From contig CALMUP010000001.1 of assembly GCA_937872895.1 (NCBI GenBank), positions 1 through 64,000 on the forward strand: a stretch of 64,000 nt of DNA, read 5' to 3'. The translations under genes and the position numbers were made by a program. The DNA is from an uncultured Verrucomicrobiota bacterium. Its GTDB lineage: Bacteria > Verrucomicrobiota > Kiritimatiellia > CAIVKH01. Under the pieces are notes generated by a model. That model made no database searches, had not been told where the DNA came from, and saw only the letters and a list, made by a program, of their open reading frames with translations. Numbering within the stretch: the stretch's first letter is position 1; each line of letters opens with the position of its first letter. Below are positions 33,475-42,609 of this stretch, piece by piece.

Positions 33475-35099
33475 GGTGTGTCCGCTCCATCATCGCGACG
33501 GCGGTAGATCTCGAGCGTCGTCGCCGCCTGCCCGAAGCGCGGCACCGTGCGTTTAAGTACGTACCGCTCCGCCACACGGGCGAGCAACGCGGCGCGTTCC
33601 TCGTCCGGAACCGGCTGCACGGCCGGCGAGGCGATGCCGAGTCCGTATCCGCTGAACGCGGCAAAGCGGGCGGAGGAGGTGGCCAGTTCACGCTCCAGCC
33701 GGTTCCGGTTGACCAGGTGCAGCGCCTCGGCCCGCTCATCGGACCAGTCGGGATAGTAACTGAAAGGACCCATCTCCCAGCCGCGCGGAACCTTCAACCC
33801 GGCCTCGACGGCAAGGTAGGTATCCTGGGTCAGGAGAATGCCGCTGTCGTCCTCCGCGCGCAAGCGGCGCGCCTCGTCGCGCAACTGGAGCAGCGAAGGC
33901 GTCGGCTTGATGTTCCACCAGATCCGGTCGCGTCCGGCGATCATCCATTCCTGGTTGATCGGCGATGAAAAGGCCGCGGCCGTCGCGGCCAACACCACAC
34001 CCCAGACCAGCCAGCGGGTGCACGGCGGATCGGCCGGCTCCTCGTTCGCCCGCCAGCGGAATCCAAGCGACGACCAGGCTCGGGCGGCATAGGCCCAGGA
34101 GACGGAAAGCGCAACCGCAAGCACCGGGAACAACGGAACCTGGTAGTCGTCGTAGGGAAACGGTGCCGACAAGTGGACCAGCGTGACCACCCCGACTCCG
34201 ACCCATAGCATCCGCACCAGGGCAAAGGCGTCCGTCTGGTGGTATCCCGAATCGTGACCCCGGAACGGACGCCACACCTTGGCCGCCGCGAGCAACAGCA
34301 CGAGGATCGTCGCCACCCCGTAGGCCTGTACCAACCGCGACACAAAGCCGCCCTTGAACACCAGCGAGGAGATGAACGAACCCGCCTCGCGCAAGGTATG
34401 GAACTCGAGCAAGCCGAAGAGGAAGCCCTCCCGCGCGGTCACCAGGAACGGCACGAATACCACCAGCAGCGTCACGCCCCCTCCCACCCCGAACCAGAAC
34501 CAGCTCCACGTTCCCCACCGCGTCCGGTTGAACAACAACCACAACCCGACCACCGGCAGCAACGCGCCCGAGGAAATCCGCGTGCCCGCGGCCAGCGCCA
34601 ACGCGGCACCCGCGAGCACCAGCCACGGTGCCGCACGGCGATCCACCCAGCGGACCAGGGCATACACCGCCACGGCGAGGAACAGGGCACATAACGCATA
34701 GGTCTTCACCACCGTGGTGAAGTAACTGTGGTATACGTTGACGCCGATCAGCGCGAACGCCATGACCTGGGCCGCCCGGCCGCCCAACCGGCGCGCCGAC
34801 GACGCCGCCAGCAGCGCCGCGACCAACCCGAGTAACCACGTGAAACCACGACCGGCAGCGAGGCCCTGCGCCTCCACCCACGGCGTGATCAGGCTGTACA
34901 CCAGCGGCAGCATCGGCCCCTGGGTGAAGGCGAAATCGCGGTACGGGAAACGGCCTTCCGCCACCTCCCCGGCCGCATACAGGTACCAGCCCTCGTCCTG
35001 GTTCAGATCGCCCAGCAACAGGTTGGCCGCACCGAGCATGACGGCGACCGCCACCGCGGCCGCAAAGGCACCGGTATAGCGCGGACGATGAATCAGCAT
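33471..35099 (-). CDS. GT39-type (PMT-like) membrane glycosyltransferase
   Basis: 542 residues from the ATG at 35099. DLNQDEGWYLYAAG, directly after the first helix, is the acidic motif of PMT_2 transferases, and FAFTQGPMLPLVYSL follows as in bacterial family members. About ten helices, then a ~130-residue periplasmic tail. It would use the lipid-linked sugar made by the overlapping GT2. It lies 4 bases after the M20 peptidase gene. Confidence 0.86.
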   Translation of the reverse strand: MLIHRPRYTGAFAAAVAVAVMLGAANLLLGDLNQDEGWYLYAAGEVAEGRFPYRDFAFTQGPMLPLVYSLITPWVEAQGLAAGRGFTWLLGLVAALLAASSARRLGGRAAQVMAFALIGVNVYHSYFTTVVKTYALCALFLAVAVYALVRWVDRRAAPWLVLAGAALALAAGTRISSGALLPVVGLWLLFNRTRWGTWSWFWFGVGGGVTLLVVFVPFLVTAREGFLFGLLEFHTLREAGSFISSLVFKGGFVSRLVQAYGVATILVLLLAAAKVWRPFRGHDSGYHQTDAFALVRMLWVGVGVVTLVHLSAPFPYDDYQVPLFPVLAVALSVSWAYAARAWSSLGFRWRANEEPADPPCTRWLVWGVVLAATAAAFSSPINQEWMIAGRDRIWWNIKPTPSLLQLRDEARRLRAEDDSGILLTQDTYLAVEAGLKVPRGWEMGPFSYYPDWSDERAEALHLVNRNRLERELATSSARFAAFSGYGLGIASPAVQPVPDEERAALLARVAERYVLKRTVPRFGQAATTLEIYRRRDDGADTP

Positions 35100-35103
35100 C
35101 GGC

Positions 35104-36279
35104 TCAGGTGCGTTCACGTGCGGTGTGGAGGAGGAAGGAGTGCATGATCGCGGCACCGCGGATCAGTTCGTCGAGGTCAATGTACTCATCGGCCGTATGG
35201 GCCTGCCGGATGCTGCCCGGACCAAACACCGCGACATCACGGCAGGTGCGCGAGAAGGGGCCGGCGTCGCTGTACCACCCCGCACCTTCGGTGACCGGCG
35301 CGACCCCGTGATCGCCCAGCGCGAGGGAAAGCCGGCGGACCAGCGGCGAGGCGGCGGTGGTCTGGAAGGGAACCCCTTCCTTGATGCGGCGAACACTCCC
35401 CTGCACAAGGACACCGGAGGCCACCAGGTCGGCCAGGTACGCGCGAACCTCGGCGAGGATCGCTTCGCTGTCCTCGCCCGGCAGGGTGCGCCGGTCCACT
35501 TCGATCACGCACCGATCCGGCACGATGTTGATGGACGTGCCGCCGCGGATGATCCCGACATTGACCGTGGCCGTACCGAGCACATCGTTGCGGAGCGGAA
35601 CGGCAGCGGTCAGCTGATACAACCGCTCGATCACCCGGGACATGCCCTGGATCGCGCTGAGCCCCTTGTCAGGATTGGATCCGTGGGCGGCACGGCCCTT
35701 GACCTCGACCTCGAACCAGAAGGCACCCTTGTGGGCATGCACGACGTGGAGATCGGTCGGCTCGAGCACAAGGATCTCGTCGCCGCCAATTCCGGCATCG
35801 GCCAGCTCGATCGCGCCGAGGTTGCCGGTCTCCTCACCGACCGCCGCGATGAAGGTCAGTTGCACACCGGCCTTGTTCAGCGCGGCCAGCACATCGGGCG
35901 TGAAATTGACCAGCGCGGCGGCCATCGGCCCTTTCATGTCACAGGCGCCACGCCCGTAAAGGCGCCCGTCGGCGATGACGCCCTCGAACGGCGGCACCGT
36001 CATCCCGTGCACCCCCTGGGTGTCGAGGTGGGCCTCGATCACCAGCCGGTGCGCGGGCGAAGACGGACCGTAGGTGGCGACCAGGTTGGGACGACCACGG
36101 ATCGCCTCGTGGAAGTCGATGCGGAAACCGCGTTGCCGCAGGTATTCGGCGAGGTATTCGGCGAGGCGGCGTTCCCCCGCGATGGCCGGATCGTCCGCCA
36201 GCACCGGATTGACGCTCGGAATCGACACCAGGGTACGGGCTAGGGCGACGACGTCATGATTATGGGGAACCTCGCTCAT
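35104..36279 (-). CDS. M20 family metallopeptidase (ArgE/DapE type)
   Basis: 391 residues from the ATG at 36279. The di-zinc ligands are visible in EAHLDTQG, ACDMKGP, GEETGN (catalytic Glu-Glu), LEPTDLHVV and the C-terminal QAHTADEY. The dimerisation domain insert (HGSNPDKGLSAI...GTSINIVPDRC) is normal. The best fits are acetylornithine deacetylase or succinyl-diaminopimelate desuccinylase; the sequence does not decide between them. It heads the minus-strand run with GT39, GT2 and the flippase. Confidence 0.88.
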   Translation of the reverse strand: MSEVPHNHDVVALARTLVSIPSVNPVLADDPAIAGERRLAEYLAEYLRQRGFRIDFHEAIRGRPNLVATYGPSSPAHRLVIEAHLDTQGVHGMTVPPFEGVIADGRLYGRGACDMKGPMAAALVNFTPDVLAALNKAGVQLTFIAAVGEETGNLGAIELADAGIGGDEILVLEPTDLHVVHAHKGAFWFEVEVKGRAAHGSNPDKGLSAIQGMSRVIERLYQLTAAVPLRNDVLGTATVNVGIIRGGTSINIVPDRCVIEVDRRTLPGEDSEAILAEVRAYLADLVASGVLVQGSVRRIKEGVPFQTTAASPLVRRLSLALGDHGVAPVTEGAGWYSDAGPFSRTCRDVAVFGPGSIRQAHTADEYIDLDELIRGAAIMHSFLLHTARERT

Positions 36280-36344
36280 GTCGCTGCCAAGGTAACGGCA
36301 TCCGTATCCGTGGTTCAAGGGCGAAAACGGCGAGATTGCCCCGG

Positions 36345-37277
36345 TCAGGAACCGGTTGCCGTGGCGTGCAGGAACTCGCGCTCGAGGTCGGAGCCACGGG
36401 TGACCTCCTCGATGCCGACCCCGGCATCGAGCAGGACCCGCAGGATCAGCGCATTGACCTCGACCGGGTCGCGCTGCTCGTCGTCCAGCATCACTTCCAT
36501 CACCTGCTTGTCCGGCAGGAACGACCAGGTCGCCTGCACCGGCAACGCACGGAGCATGCCCTCCGGCCAATTCCCTGGTCGCAGCCGGTAGGTCAGCCGG
36601 TGATGGCGCCGCACCATCGCGGACAACGGCCCTTGCTTGACGCGTTTGCCCTTCTCGATGAACGCGACGTGGTCGCAGATCATCTCGAGTTCACCGAGGA
36701 TGTGGGAGCTGATGACGATGGTCTGGCCGGCGGGACGCCGGGTGAGCAGGTCGCGCAGCCGGTTGACCTCGCGCGGATCGAGCCCGCTCATCGGCTCATC
36801 GAGGAAGACCAGTTCCGGCTGTCCGAGGAATGCCTGCGCGACGGTGAGGCGCCGCATCATCCCGTGCGACAGGGTGCGGACCGGCGCGTCGCGCCGGTCC
36901 GACAGGTTGACCCACTCCAGCAACTCCCCAATCTGGTTCCGAGCGTCCGCCGCCGTCATTCCGATCAAGCGGGCATAGTAGAACATCAATTCCCCCACCC
37001 GCGCATGCAACGGCAGCCGCGCATCCTGCGGCAGGATCGCATACCGTCCGCGCAACCGGTCCGGATCCGGGAATCCCGAGCCCAGCAGGTTGATCTCCCC
37101 GCCATCCACCTGCAGCAACCCGGCACAACAGGTCATCATCGTCGTCTTGCCCGCGCCGTTGCTGCCGACCAGGCCGAACAGCGATCCACGCGGCACGTCG
37201 AGATCAAGTCCATCGAGCGCCCACCGCCTCCCGTACCGTTTGCGCAAGCCGCGGACCGTCAACGCCGTCGTCTGCAT
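36345..37277 (-). CDS. ABC transporter ATP-binding protein
   Basis: 310 residues. Walker A GSNGAGKTT, Q-loop ILPQDA, a signature region reading LSHGMMRR (in place of LSGGQ) and Walker B LVFLDEPMSGLDP with SSH (H-loop). A ~90-residue C-terminal extension follows. It belongs to the CcmA/DrrA-type exporter ATPases. The start overlaps the stop of the permease gene (TGATG), so the order of transcription is anchored protein, permease, ATPase. Confidence 0.92.
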   Translation of the reverse strand: MQTTALTVRGLRKRYGRRWALDGLDLDVPRGSLFGLVGSNGAGKTTMMTCCAGLLQVDGGEINLLGSGFPDPDRLRGRYAILPQDARLPLHARVGELMFYYARLIGMTAADARNQIGELLEWVNLSDRRDAPVRTLSHGMMRRLTVAQAFLGQPELVFLDEPMSGLDPREVNRLRDLLTRRPAGQTIVISSHILGELEMICDHVAFIEKGKRVKQGPLSAMVRRHHRLTYRLRPGNWPEGMLRALPVQATWSFLPDKQVMEVMLDDEQRDPVEVNALILRVLLDAGVGIEEVTRGSDLEREFLHATATGS

Positions 37278-38194
37278 CACAGGTCCCTCCGGCGCAACCG
37301 CAGGTAACCGGCCAGCAACCCGAGCAAGCCGAGCAGGAGTAAACTCAATCCGGCCGGCACCGTATGCGACCATCCAGGCCGCAACAAGTCCACCTGGTAG
37401 GCCTGGGGCGCGAACAGCCGCGTGACCTCGAAGATGAACGTCCACCCGGCATCGGCGTAATGCGAGGATACATGGTACCAGGCCGACCAGCCCGCCAACC
37501 CGATCACCCCCAGCGCGGTGGCGACACCCGGATTCCGCACCCACAACGACAATCCGGACACCATGCCCAGGTAGGCCAGGCTGAACACCCATGCCTTGAG
37601 CGAAAAAACCAGCATGGTCGTGGCCGTCGCGACGCCGGGAAAATCGTCCATGCGCCACCAGCCGACCGCCCACGCGACCGGGATGCTGGCCACCAGTGCA
37701 ACCAGCAGGACCACCGCCTGGCCCGAGAACTTGCCGAGGCACCAGGCGAACCGCGACGTGCGGAAGAGGACGAACCGGCTCGCCCCGGTCCACAACTCCT
37801 CGGTCAGCCGGTGTGACGAGGTCATCGCGACCAGCAGCGGGGTGAGCAGGAACAGCAGGCCGCAATAGAACAGGCTGAGCGGTGGCGTGGCCAGCAGCGT
37901 CTCGGCCAGCGAGGCATCGGAGACCAGGTCGGTCACCGTGCTGCGGAACGACGGATTCTTCCACAAGGTAGCGGTCATGCTGCCCGTGCCGTCGGTCGGC
38001 TCGATGATCAACGCGCGCGCCAGGTTGCGTTCGATCGAGCGGATGAACGCGATCGACAGCAGCGTGCCGCCAACCAGACCGGCGAGGAACATCAGCAGCA
38101 CCACCATGCCGCGGCGGCTGCGCACCGCATCGCGCACCTCGTGCCGCGCGATCAGGGCGACATCGCGGAGGAACGGATCCCGGTCCGGCATCAT
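37277..38194 (-). CDS. ABC transporter permease
   Basis: 305 residues with about six hydrophobic helices. The N-terminal cytoplasmic FLRDVALIARHEVRDAVRSRRG precedes the first helix, as in ABC-2 exporters. A periplasmic loop (~50 residues) lies between helices 1 and 2. It overlaps both neighbours and would form the membrane part of the exporter. The substrate is unknown. Confidence 0.85.
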   Translation of the reverse strand: MMPDRDPFLRDVALIARHEVRDAVRSRRGMVVLLMFLAGLVGGTLLSIAFIRSIERNLARALIIEPTDGTGSMTATLWKNPSFRSTVTDLVSDASLAETLLATPPLSLFYCGLLFLLTPLLVAMTSSHRLTEELWTGASRFVLFRTSRFAWCLGKFSGQAVVLLVALVASIPVAWAVGWWRMDDFPGVATATTMLVFSLKAWVFSLAYLGMVSGLSLWVRNPGVATALGVIGLAGWSAWYHVSSHYADAGWTFIFEVTRLFAPQAYQVDLLRPGWSHTVPAGLSLLLLGLLGLLAGYLRLRRRDL

Positions 38195-38961
38195 GGCGAC
38201 TCCGCATCCTCCCAATCCGCGTCCTCGTCGTCGGTGTGGTCTTCGATGTCCTCCAGATCCTGCAGCGGCGTGAGCACCTCCGGATCGATGAACCGCATCA
38301 GGTCGAATTTCGGCCCGACCTTCTCCCGCCACCCCGCCGGCATCGTGCGGTCCATCTCGTCGTAGGTCAGCACCATCGCCTCGCTGAGTTCGTTCATCAT
38401 GCGCAACCCGTCCTCCTCGTTGACCGATCCCTGTTCGAGCAGCTTCGTGCTCCAGGCATCGACCGTCGCCCCCAACCGCAGGTTCATCGCCTCGACCAGC
38501 ACATCGAACTGGTTGACCGAGGTTTCCGGAAGGGCAAGCTGGCGGATCAGGTTGTTGCGGGCCAGGTCGCGCCGCATGTCCCATCCCTTCTTGAGATGGT
38601 TGATGCTGTTGGACAAACTGGACCGGTCGCGCACCGCCTCGACGCGGGAGGTGGTAACCGCCACCGCGTCCACGGCTCCGTTGGTGACCACCGGCAACGC
38701 GGCCTCGGCCACCACCTCGTTGGTCATCAGTTGCCGGGCCCGGCGGATGCGCCGCGCCTTGTCCATGTCCTGGTCGGACACCTGCAGCATCGAGCGGACC
38801 CCGGTGACGGCCGCCTCCGACGGCGTGCGCCGTACCGGCCCCGCCTTGGCCTCGGCCAGTTCCGCCTCGACCCGGCGCAAATCGGCCAGCGGCGCCAACC
38901 GTCCCACCAGCAGACCGGCAAACAGACACAACACGGCGAGTATGAACGAACGGGCGCGCAT
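38191..38961 (-). CDS. Membrane-anchored periplasmic protein of an ABC exporter operon
   Basis: 256 residues from the ATG at 38961, preceded by AAGGA. One N-terminal helix (ARSFILAVLCLFAGLLVGRL) is followed by a helix-rich domain and a very acidic C-terminal tail (DLEDIEDHTDDEDADWEDAES). No family is recognised. The four-base overlap with the permease suggests it works with the transporter, perhaps as an accessory or substrate-handling protein. This is inference from position only. Confidence 0.7.
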   Translation of the reverse strand: MRARSFILAVLCLFAGLLVGRLAPLADLRRVEAELAEAKAGPVRRTPSEAAVTGVRSMLQVSDQDMDKARRIRRARQLMTNEVVAEAALPVVTNGAVDAVAVTTSRVEAVRDRSSLSNSINHLKKGWDMRRDLARNNLIRQLALPETSVNQFDVLVEAMNLRLGATVDAWSTKLLEQGSVNEEDGLRMMNELSEAMVLTYDEMDRTMPAGWREKVGPKFDLMRFIDPEVLTPLQDLEDIEDHTDDEDADWEDAESP

Positions 38962-39051
38962 AGAACCATCCTTGTTCAGGGATCGGGCGATCCGGTTCAA
39001 ATCATCGCAAGATTATTCGACACGGTCAAGGCCGCCCCCTAGCATGACCGC

Positions 39052-40920
39052 ATGTCCGTTTTCCTTGTCTTGCCACCGATGACGCAGGTCAACACGCCGT
39101 ATCCCGCGACGGCGTTCCTGACCGGTTTCCTGCACCAGCGTGGCATCGCCTGCGTCCAGGCCGACTTCGCCATCGAACTGGTCCTCCGCCTGTTCAGCCG
39201 CAACGGGCTGGAACGGGTGGCGTCGGCACTCCCGACCGGTTCGGCCTCACCCCTGATCGAGCGGTACCGCGACCTCGCCCCCACCTACGAGGCCACCGTC
39301 GATCCGGTCATCCGCTTCCTGCAAGGCCGCGATCCATCGCTGGCCCTGCGCATCGTCAGCCGTTCGTTCCTGCCCGAGGGACCCCGGTTCGATGCGCTCG
39401 AGGACATGCAGGACCAACTGCACTGGGCCTTCGGCACCCTCGGCCTGCAGGACCAGGCGAAATACCTCGCCACCCTGTACCTCGCCGACCTCGCCGATGT
39501 CATACGGGAAGGCATCGACGCCCGCTTTGAACTGACTCGCTATGCCGAGAAACTCGCGATCAGTGCGCCCACCTTCGACGAGCTCCACGCGGCGCTGCAC
39601 CACCCGCCGTCCCTCGTGGACACGATGCTGGCCGAGATCACCCGCGAACACCTCGAGCGCGTGCAACCCCGTCTGGTCGGCATCACCACGCCCTTCCCCG
39701 GCAATGTCTACGGCGCACTGCGCATCGCCCAGACCATCCGCACCGCCGATCCTTCCATCCGCATCGCCTGGGGCGGCGGCTACCCCAACACCGAACTGCG
39801 CGAACTGAAGGACCCCCGCGTGTTCGACTTCGTCGATTACGTGACCCTCGACGCCGGCGAAATACCCGTCCTGCGCATCCTTGACGCCATCTCCGGACGC
39901 CCCGGCGTGCGCCTGCACAAGACCTTCACCAGCGAGCATGGTTCGGTGGTCCTCCACCACGACCCGGAAGCGATCCCGCTACCCCACTCCGAAACCGGAA
40001 CCCCGACCTACGACGGGTTACCGATGGAGCGGTACCTCTACGTCTTCGACACCTTGAATCCGATGCACCGGATCTGGTCGGACGGGCGATGGAACAAGTT
40101 GATGGTCGCCCACGGCTGCTACTGGAGCCAGTGCACCTTCTGCGATACGCGGCTCGACTACATCGATCGCTTCAGCAAGGCCCCGGCACGGTTGCTGGTC
40201 GACCGGATGGAGGCGTTGATCCGCGAGACCGGGCAGACCGGCTTCCACTTCGTCGACGAAGCCGCGCCACCGGCCATGCTCAAGGCGCTCAGCGAGGAGA
40301 TCCTGCGACGCGGCCTCGTCTGCACCTGGTGGGGCAACATCCGTTTCGAGAAGAGCTTCACGCCGGAATTGTGCGAGCTCATGGCGTCGGCCGGATGCGT
40401 CGCGGTCAGCGGCGGACTCGAGGTCGCCGAGGACCGGTTGCTGGCGCTCATCAGGAAGGGTGTCACCGTCGAGCAGGTCGCACGGGTGACCCATGCCTTC
40501 ACCGAGGCGGGCATCATGGTGCATGCCTACCTGATGTACGGGTATCCGACGCAGACCGTGCAGGAGACGGTCAATTCGCTCGAGATGGTCCGGCAGTTGT
40601 TCGAGGCCGGCTGCATCCAGTCCGGCTTCTGGCACCGCTTCGCGCTCACCGCGCACAGCCCGATCGCCGCCGATCCGGACGCCTACGGCATCACCCTGCT
40701 GCCCGAACCGGAGGTCACCTTCGCCCGCAACGAGATTCCCTTCCGCGACCCGGTCAAGGCGGACCACGACAAACTCGGCGAAGGCCTGCGCAAGGCACTC
40801 TTCAACTACATGCACGGCACCGGCCTCGATCTCCCCGTTCACCGCTGGTTCCCCGGCAAGGTCCCCAAATCCACCGTCCCGCCCGATCTTGTGCAGGCAT
40901 CGTTGCCCGTCGGGGACTAA
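39052..40920 (+). CDS. B12-binding-domain radical SAM protein
   Basis: 622 residues. The N-terminal part (PPMTQVNTPYPATAFLTGFLHQRG, then IAWGGGYPNTELREL) resembles a cobalamin-binding fold of the BchE type. The radical SAM cluster motif is CYWSQCTFC (CxxxCxxC, near residue 355), followed by a GGLEVAEDRLLALIRKGV segment typical of the TIM barrel. The reaction is not predictable; class B methylases and ring-forming enzymes have this layout. It is divergent from the anchored-protein gene, with ~90 bp between them. Confidence 0.88.
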   Translation: MSVFLVLPPMTQVNTPYPATAFLTGFLHQRGIACVQADFAIELVLRLFSRNGLERVASALPTGSASPLIERYRDLAPTYEATVDPVIRFLQGRDPSLALRIVSRSFLPEGPRFDALEDMQDQLHWAFGTLGLQDQAKYLATLYLADLADVIREGIDARFELTRYAEKLAISAPTFDELHAALHHPPSLVDTMLAEITREHLERVQPRLVGITTPFPGNVYGALRIAQTIRTADPSIRIAWGGGYPNTELRELKDPRVFDFVDYVTLDAGEIPVLRILDAISGRPGVRLHKTFTSEHGSVVLHHDPEAIPLPHSETGTPTYDGLPMERYLYVFDTLNPMHRIWSDGRWNKLMVAHGCYWSQCTFCDTRLDYIDRFSKAPARLLVDRMEALIRETGQTGFHFVDEAAPPAMLKALSEEILRRGLVCTWWGNIRFEKSFTPELCELMASAGCVAVSGGLEVAEDRLLALIRKGVTVEQVARVTHAFTEAGIMVHAYLMYGYPTQTVQETVNSLEMVRQLFEAGCIQSGFWHRFALTAHSPIAADPDAYGITLLPEPEVTFARNEIPFRDPVKADHDKLGEGLRKALFNYMHGTGLDLPVHRWFPGKVPKSTVPPDLVQASLPVGD

Positions 40921-40946
40921 GCGCAGCCACCCGCCCCGGTCCCGGT

Positions 40947-42452
40947 TTACGCCACGGGCACGACCGTATCACCGTGGAATTCGATAACCAGGTATTCGGC
41001 CGGCACATCACCCGGATTGTGGATACCGTGCGGCTCCCCCGCCGCGAAATGAAAGACATCGTACGGCTTGGCAAGCACGCCGAGCGACTCCACGTTTCCT
41101 TGTAATACGATCAAGGCGACATCGTACGCATCGGCATGCGGCTCGTATCCGCCGCCCGGCTGCAACCGGCTGCGGTGCAGGTGAAGTTTGCGTAGATGAT
41201 CGACCGGCTGATCCATAATGCCGCACGCTTGAAACCCCCTCCCATTCGGAATGTTGATCCACCCGTTGTGATCACCGTACCAGCCGAACAGGGCATCGTT
41301 TCCGCAAACCGACGGCACCGCCGCACGACGCCATTTGAATACCATATACGACACGGGCCGGTCGGTTCGGTTCTTCATGGTGTGGAAGCAACCGCGGGGA
41401 AGGAACACATATTGGCCAACCTCCAGACGACGACTCGACCACCCGAATCGGCCAAGCAGGATGTCCAGCGTGCCATCGAGCATCAACACCAGTTCCTCAT
41501 GGTCGTGACGGTGCGGCGGATGGGTACGGATGCCCGGCATCAGGCAGGAGGCGTGGCAACTGAATTCATCCAGGTAGGCGGTCGATCCACTGTGCAGGAA
41601 AGCGACCTGCCAGCCCTTGCCGTGTTCGGGAATGCCCCGAAAGGGCAGCGACACGGGGGATAAGCGGCTCGCGATTCGCGGGCGCCCTTCGTGCGCGAAG
41701 GACGGGGTGGGCGCAATCCGGTTAACCGACGCGTCACTCCCGCCTCGAACCAGCAAGCATGGCGGCTTGGGATCCTCGATGTAGCGCATGGGCCAGCCCA
41801 GCTTCGTGACATCGCCCTCACGCACCGGCACATCCGCACGGGCGTAGTGGAGCAGCAGGGCAACCCGCTCGCACGCCGTGGTGTTGTTCGTACCATGCCA
41901 AAGCCGCCCGTCGAAGAAGACCGCGTCGCCATCGGCCATGTCGGGTTTCTCAAGACGACAACGCACATCCAGCGTACGTGACCAGGCCTCTACACCCGCC
42001 TCGTCCATCCGTTCGCGCGGTATCGCCTGCTCGTCCGCCACCTGCTGCACACTCACACCGAGCCGGTGAGAACCGGCGATCACGTGTAGCGACGTCGCGC
42101 GGCACAGGTTCTCCAACCCGATCCACACCGATACCGTTCCTCCCTCCGGCATCGCCGTCTCCATGTCGGTGTGCCAGGGATGAACCGCACCCGGAGGTCG
42201 CCGCAGCAGCACACCGCCGAACAGGACAACATCCTTGCCCAACAACGACGCCACCCGATCCACGATTCCACGAAACGTCCCCAACGCGAAAAACCGCGGA
42301 TCGCTCACCACATGCCCCTTGCGCCAATCCACTGGTTGATCCGGTGGAGACGCCTGAAACGACGCCACCAGACGCCGGCAGTCCCCGGCAGAAAGCAGCC
42401 CACGGACGACTGAGAAACCCTCTTCGGCAAACTGCGATTTGAACGCATCCAT
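40947..42452 (-). CDS. PhyH-type Fe(II)/2-oxoglutarate dioxygenase fused to two cupin domains
   Basis: 501 residues from the ATG at 42452. Residues ~1-250 form a phytanoyl-CoA-dioxygenase-like domain with HPWHTD (HxD) and RLWHGTN (distal His), followed by an Arg (ACERVALLLHY) expected to bind 2-oxoglutarate. Residues ~290-380 are a cupin with THPPHRHDHEELVLML and PRGCFHTM metal motifs. Residues ~415-500 are a second cupin (GGGYEPHADAYDVALIVLQG ... AGEPHGIHNPG). The triple fusion is unusual. It probably hydroxylates a small metabolite; the substrate is unknown. It is convergent with the radical SAM gene. Confidence 0.82.
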   Translation of the reverse strand: MDAFKSQFAEEGFSVVRGLLSAGDCRRLVASFQASPPDQPVDWRKGHVVSDPRFFALGTFRGIVDRVASLLGKDVVLFGGVLLRRPPGAVHPWHTDMETAMPEGGTVSVWIGLENLCRATSLHVIAGSHRLGVSVQQVADEQAIPRERMDEAGVEAWSRTLDVRCRLEKPDMADGDAVFFDGRLWHGTNNTTACERVALLLHYARADVPVREGDVTKLGWPMRYIEDPKPPCLLVRGGSDASVNRIAPTPSFAHEGRPRIASRLSPVSLPFRGIPEHGKGWQVAFLHSGSTAYLDEFSCHASCLMPGIRTHPPHRHDHEELVLMLDGTLDILLGRFGWSSRRLEVGQYVFLPRGCFHTMKNRTDRPVSYMVFKWRRAAVPSVCGNDALFGWYGDHNGWINIPNGRGFQACGIMDQPVDHLRKLHLHRSRLQPGGGYEPHADAYDVALIVLQGNVESLGVLAKPYDVFHFAAGEPHGIHNPGDVPAEYLVIEFHGDTVVPVA

Positions 42453-42609
42453 ACCCTTACAACGTAGCCGGTATGGACTTACACCGGCGATCAAAAACCA
42501 GCCCCAAAACCACCAAATATAGTGGTTGAACCACCGAGATGCCACATGGTATCGTTGACCCTCGCCGGTAACGGCATTCAACACGGGTTTTGGTAAGTGG
42601 GGTTCTAGC
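42453..42609. promoter_or_regulatory. Divergent promoter region of smc and the PhyH-cupin gene
   Basis: TTGACC (42555-42560) could be a -35 box for smc, but the -10 at 17 bp (TCAACA) is poor. An inverted repeat CCACC-AAATATA-GTGG with a further CCACC lies at about 42518-42537 and could be an operator. GTGGGG precedes the smc ATG as a weak Shine-Dalgarno sequence. Confidence 0.35.
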
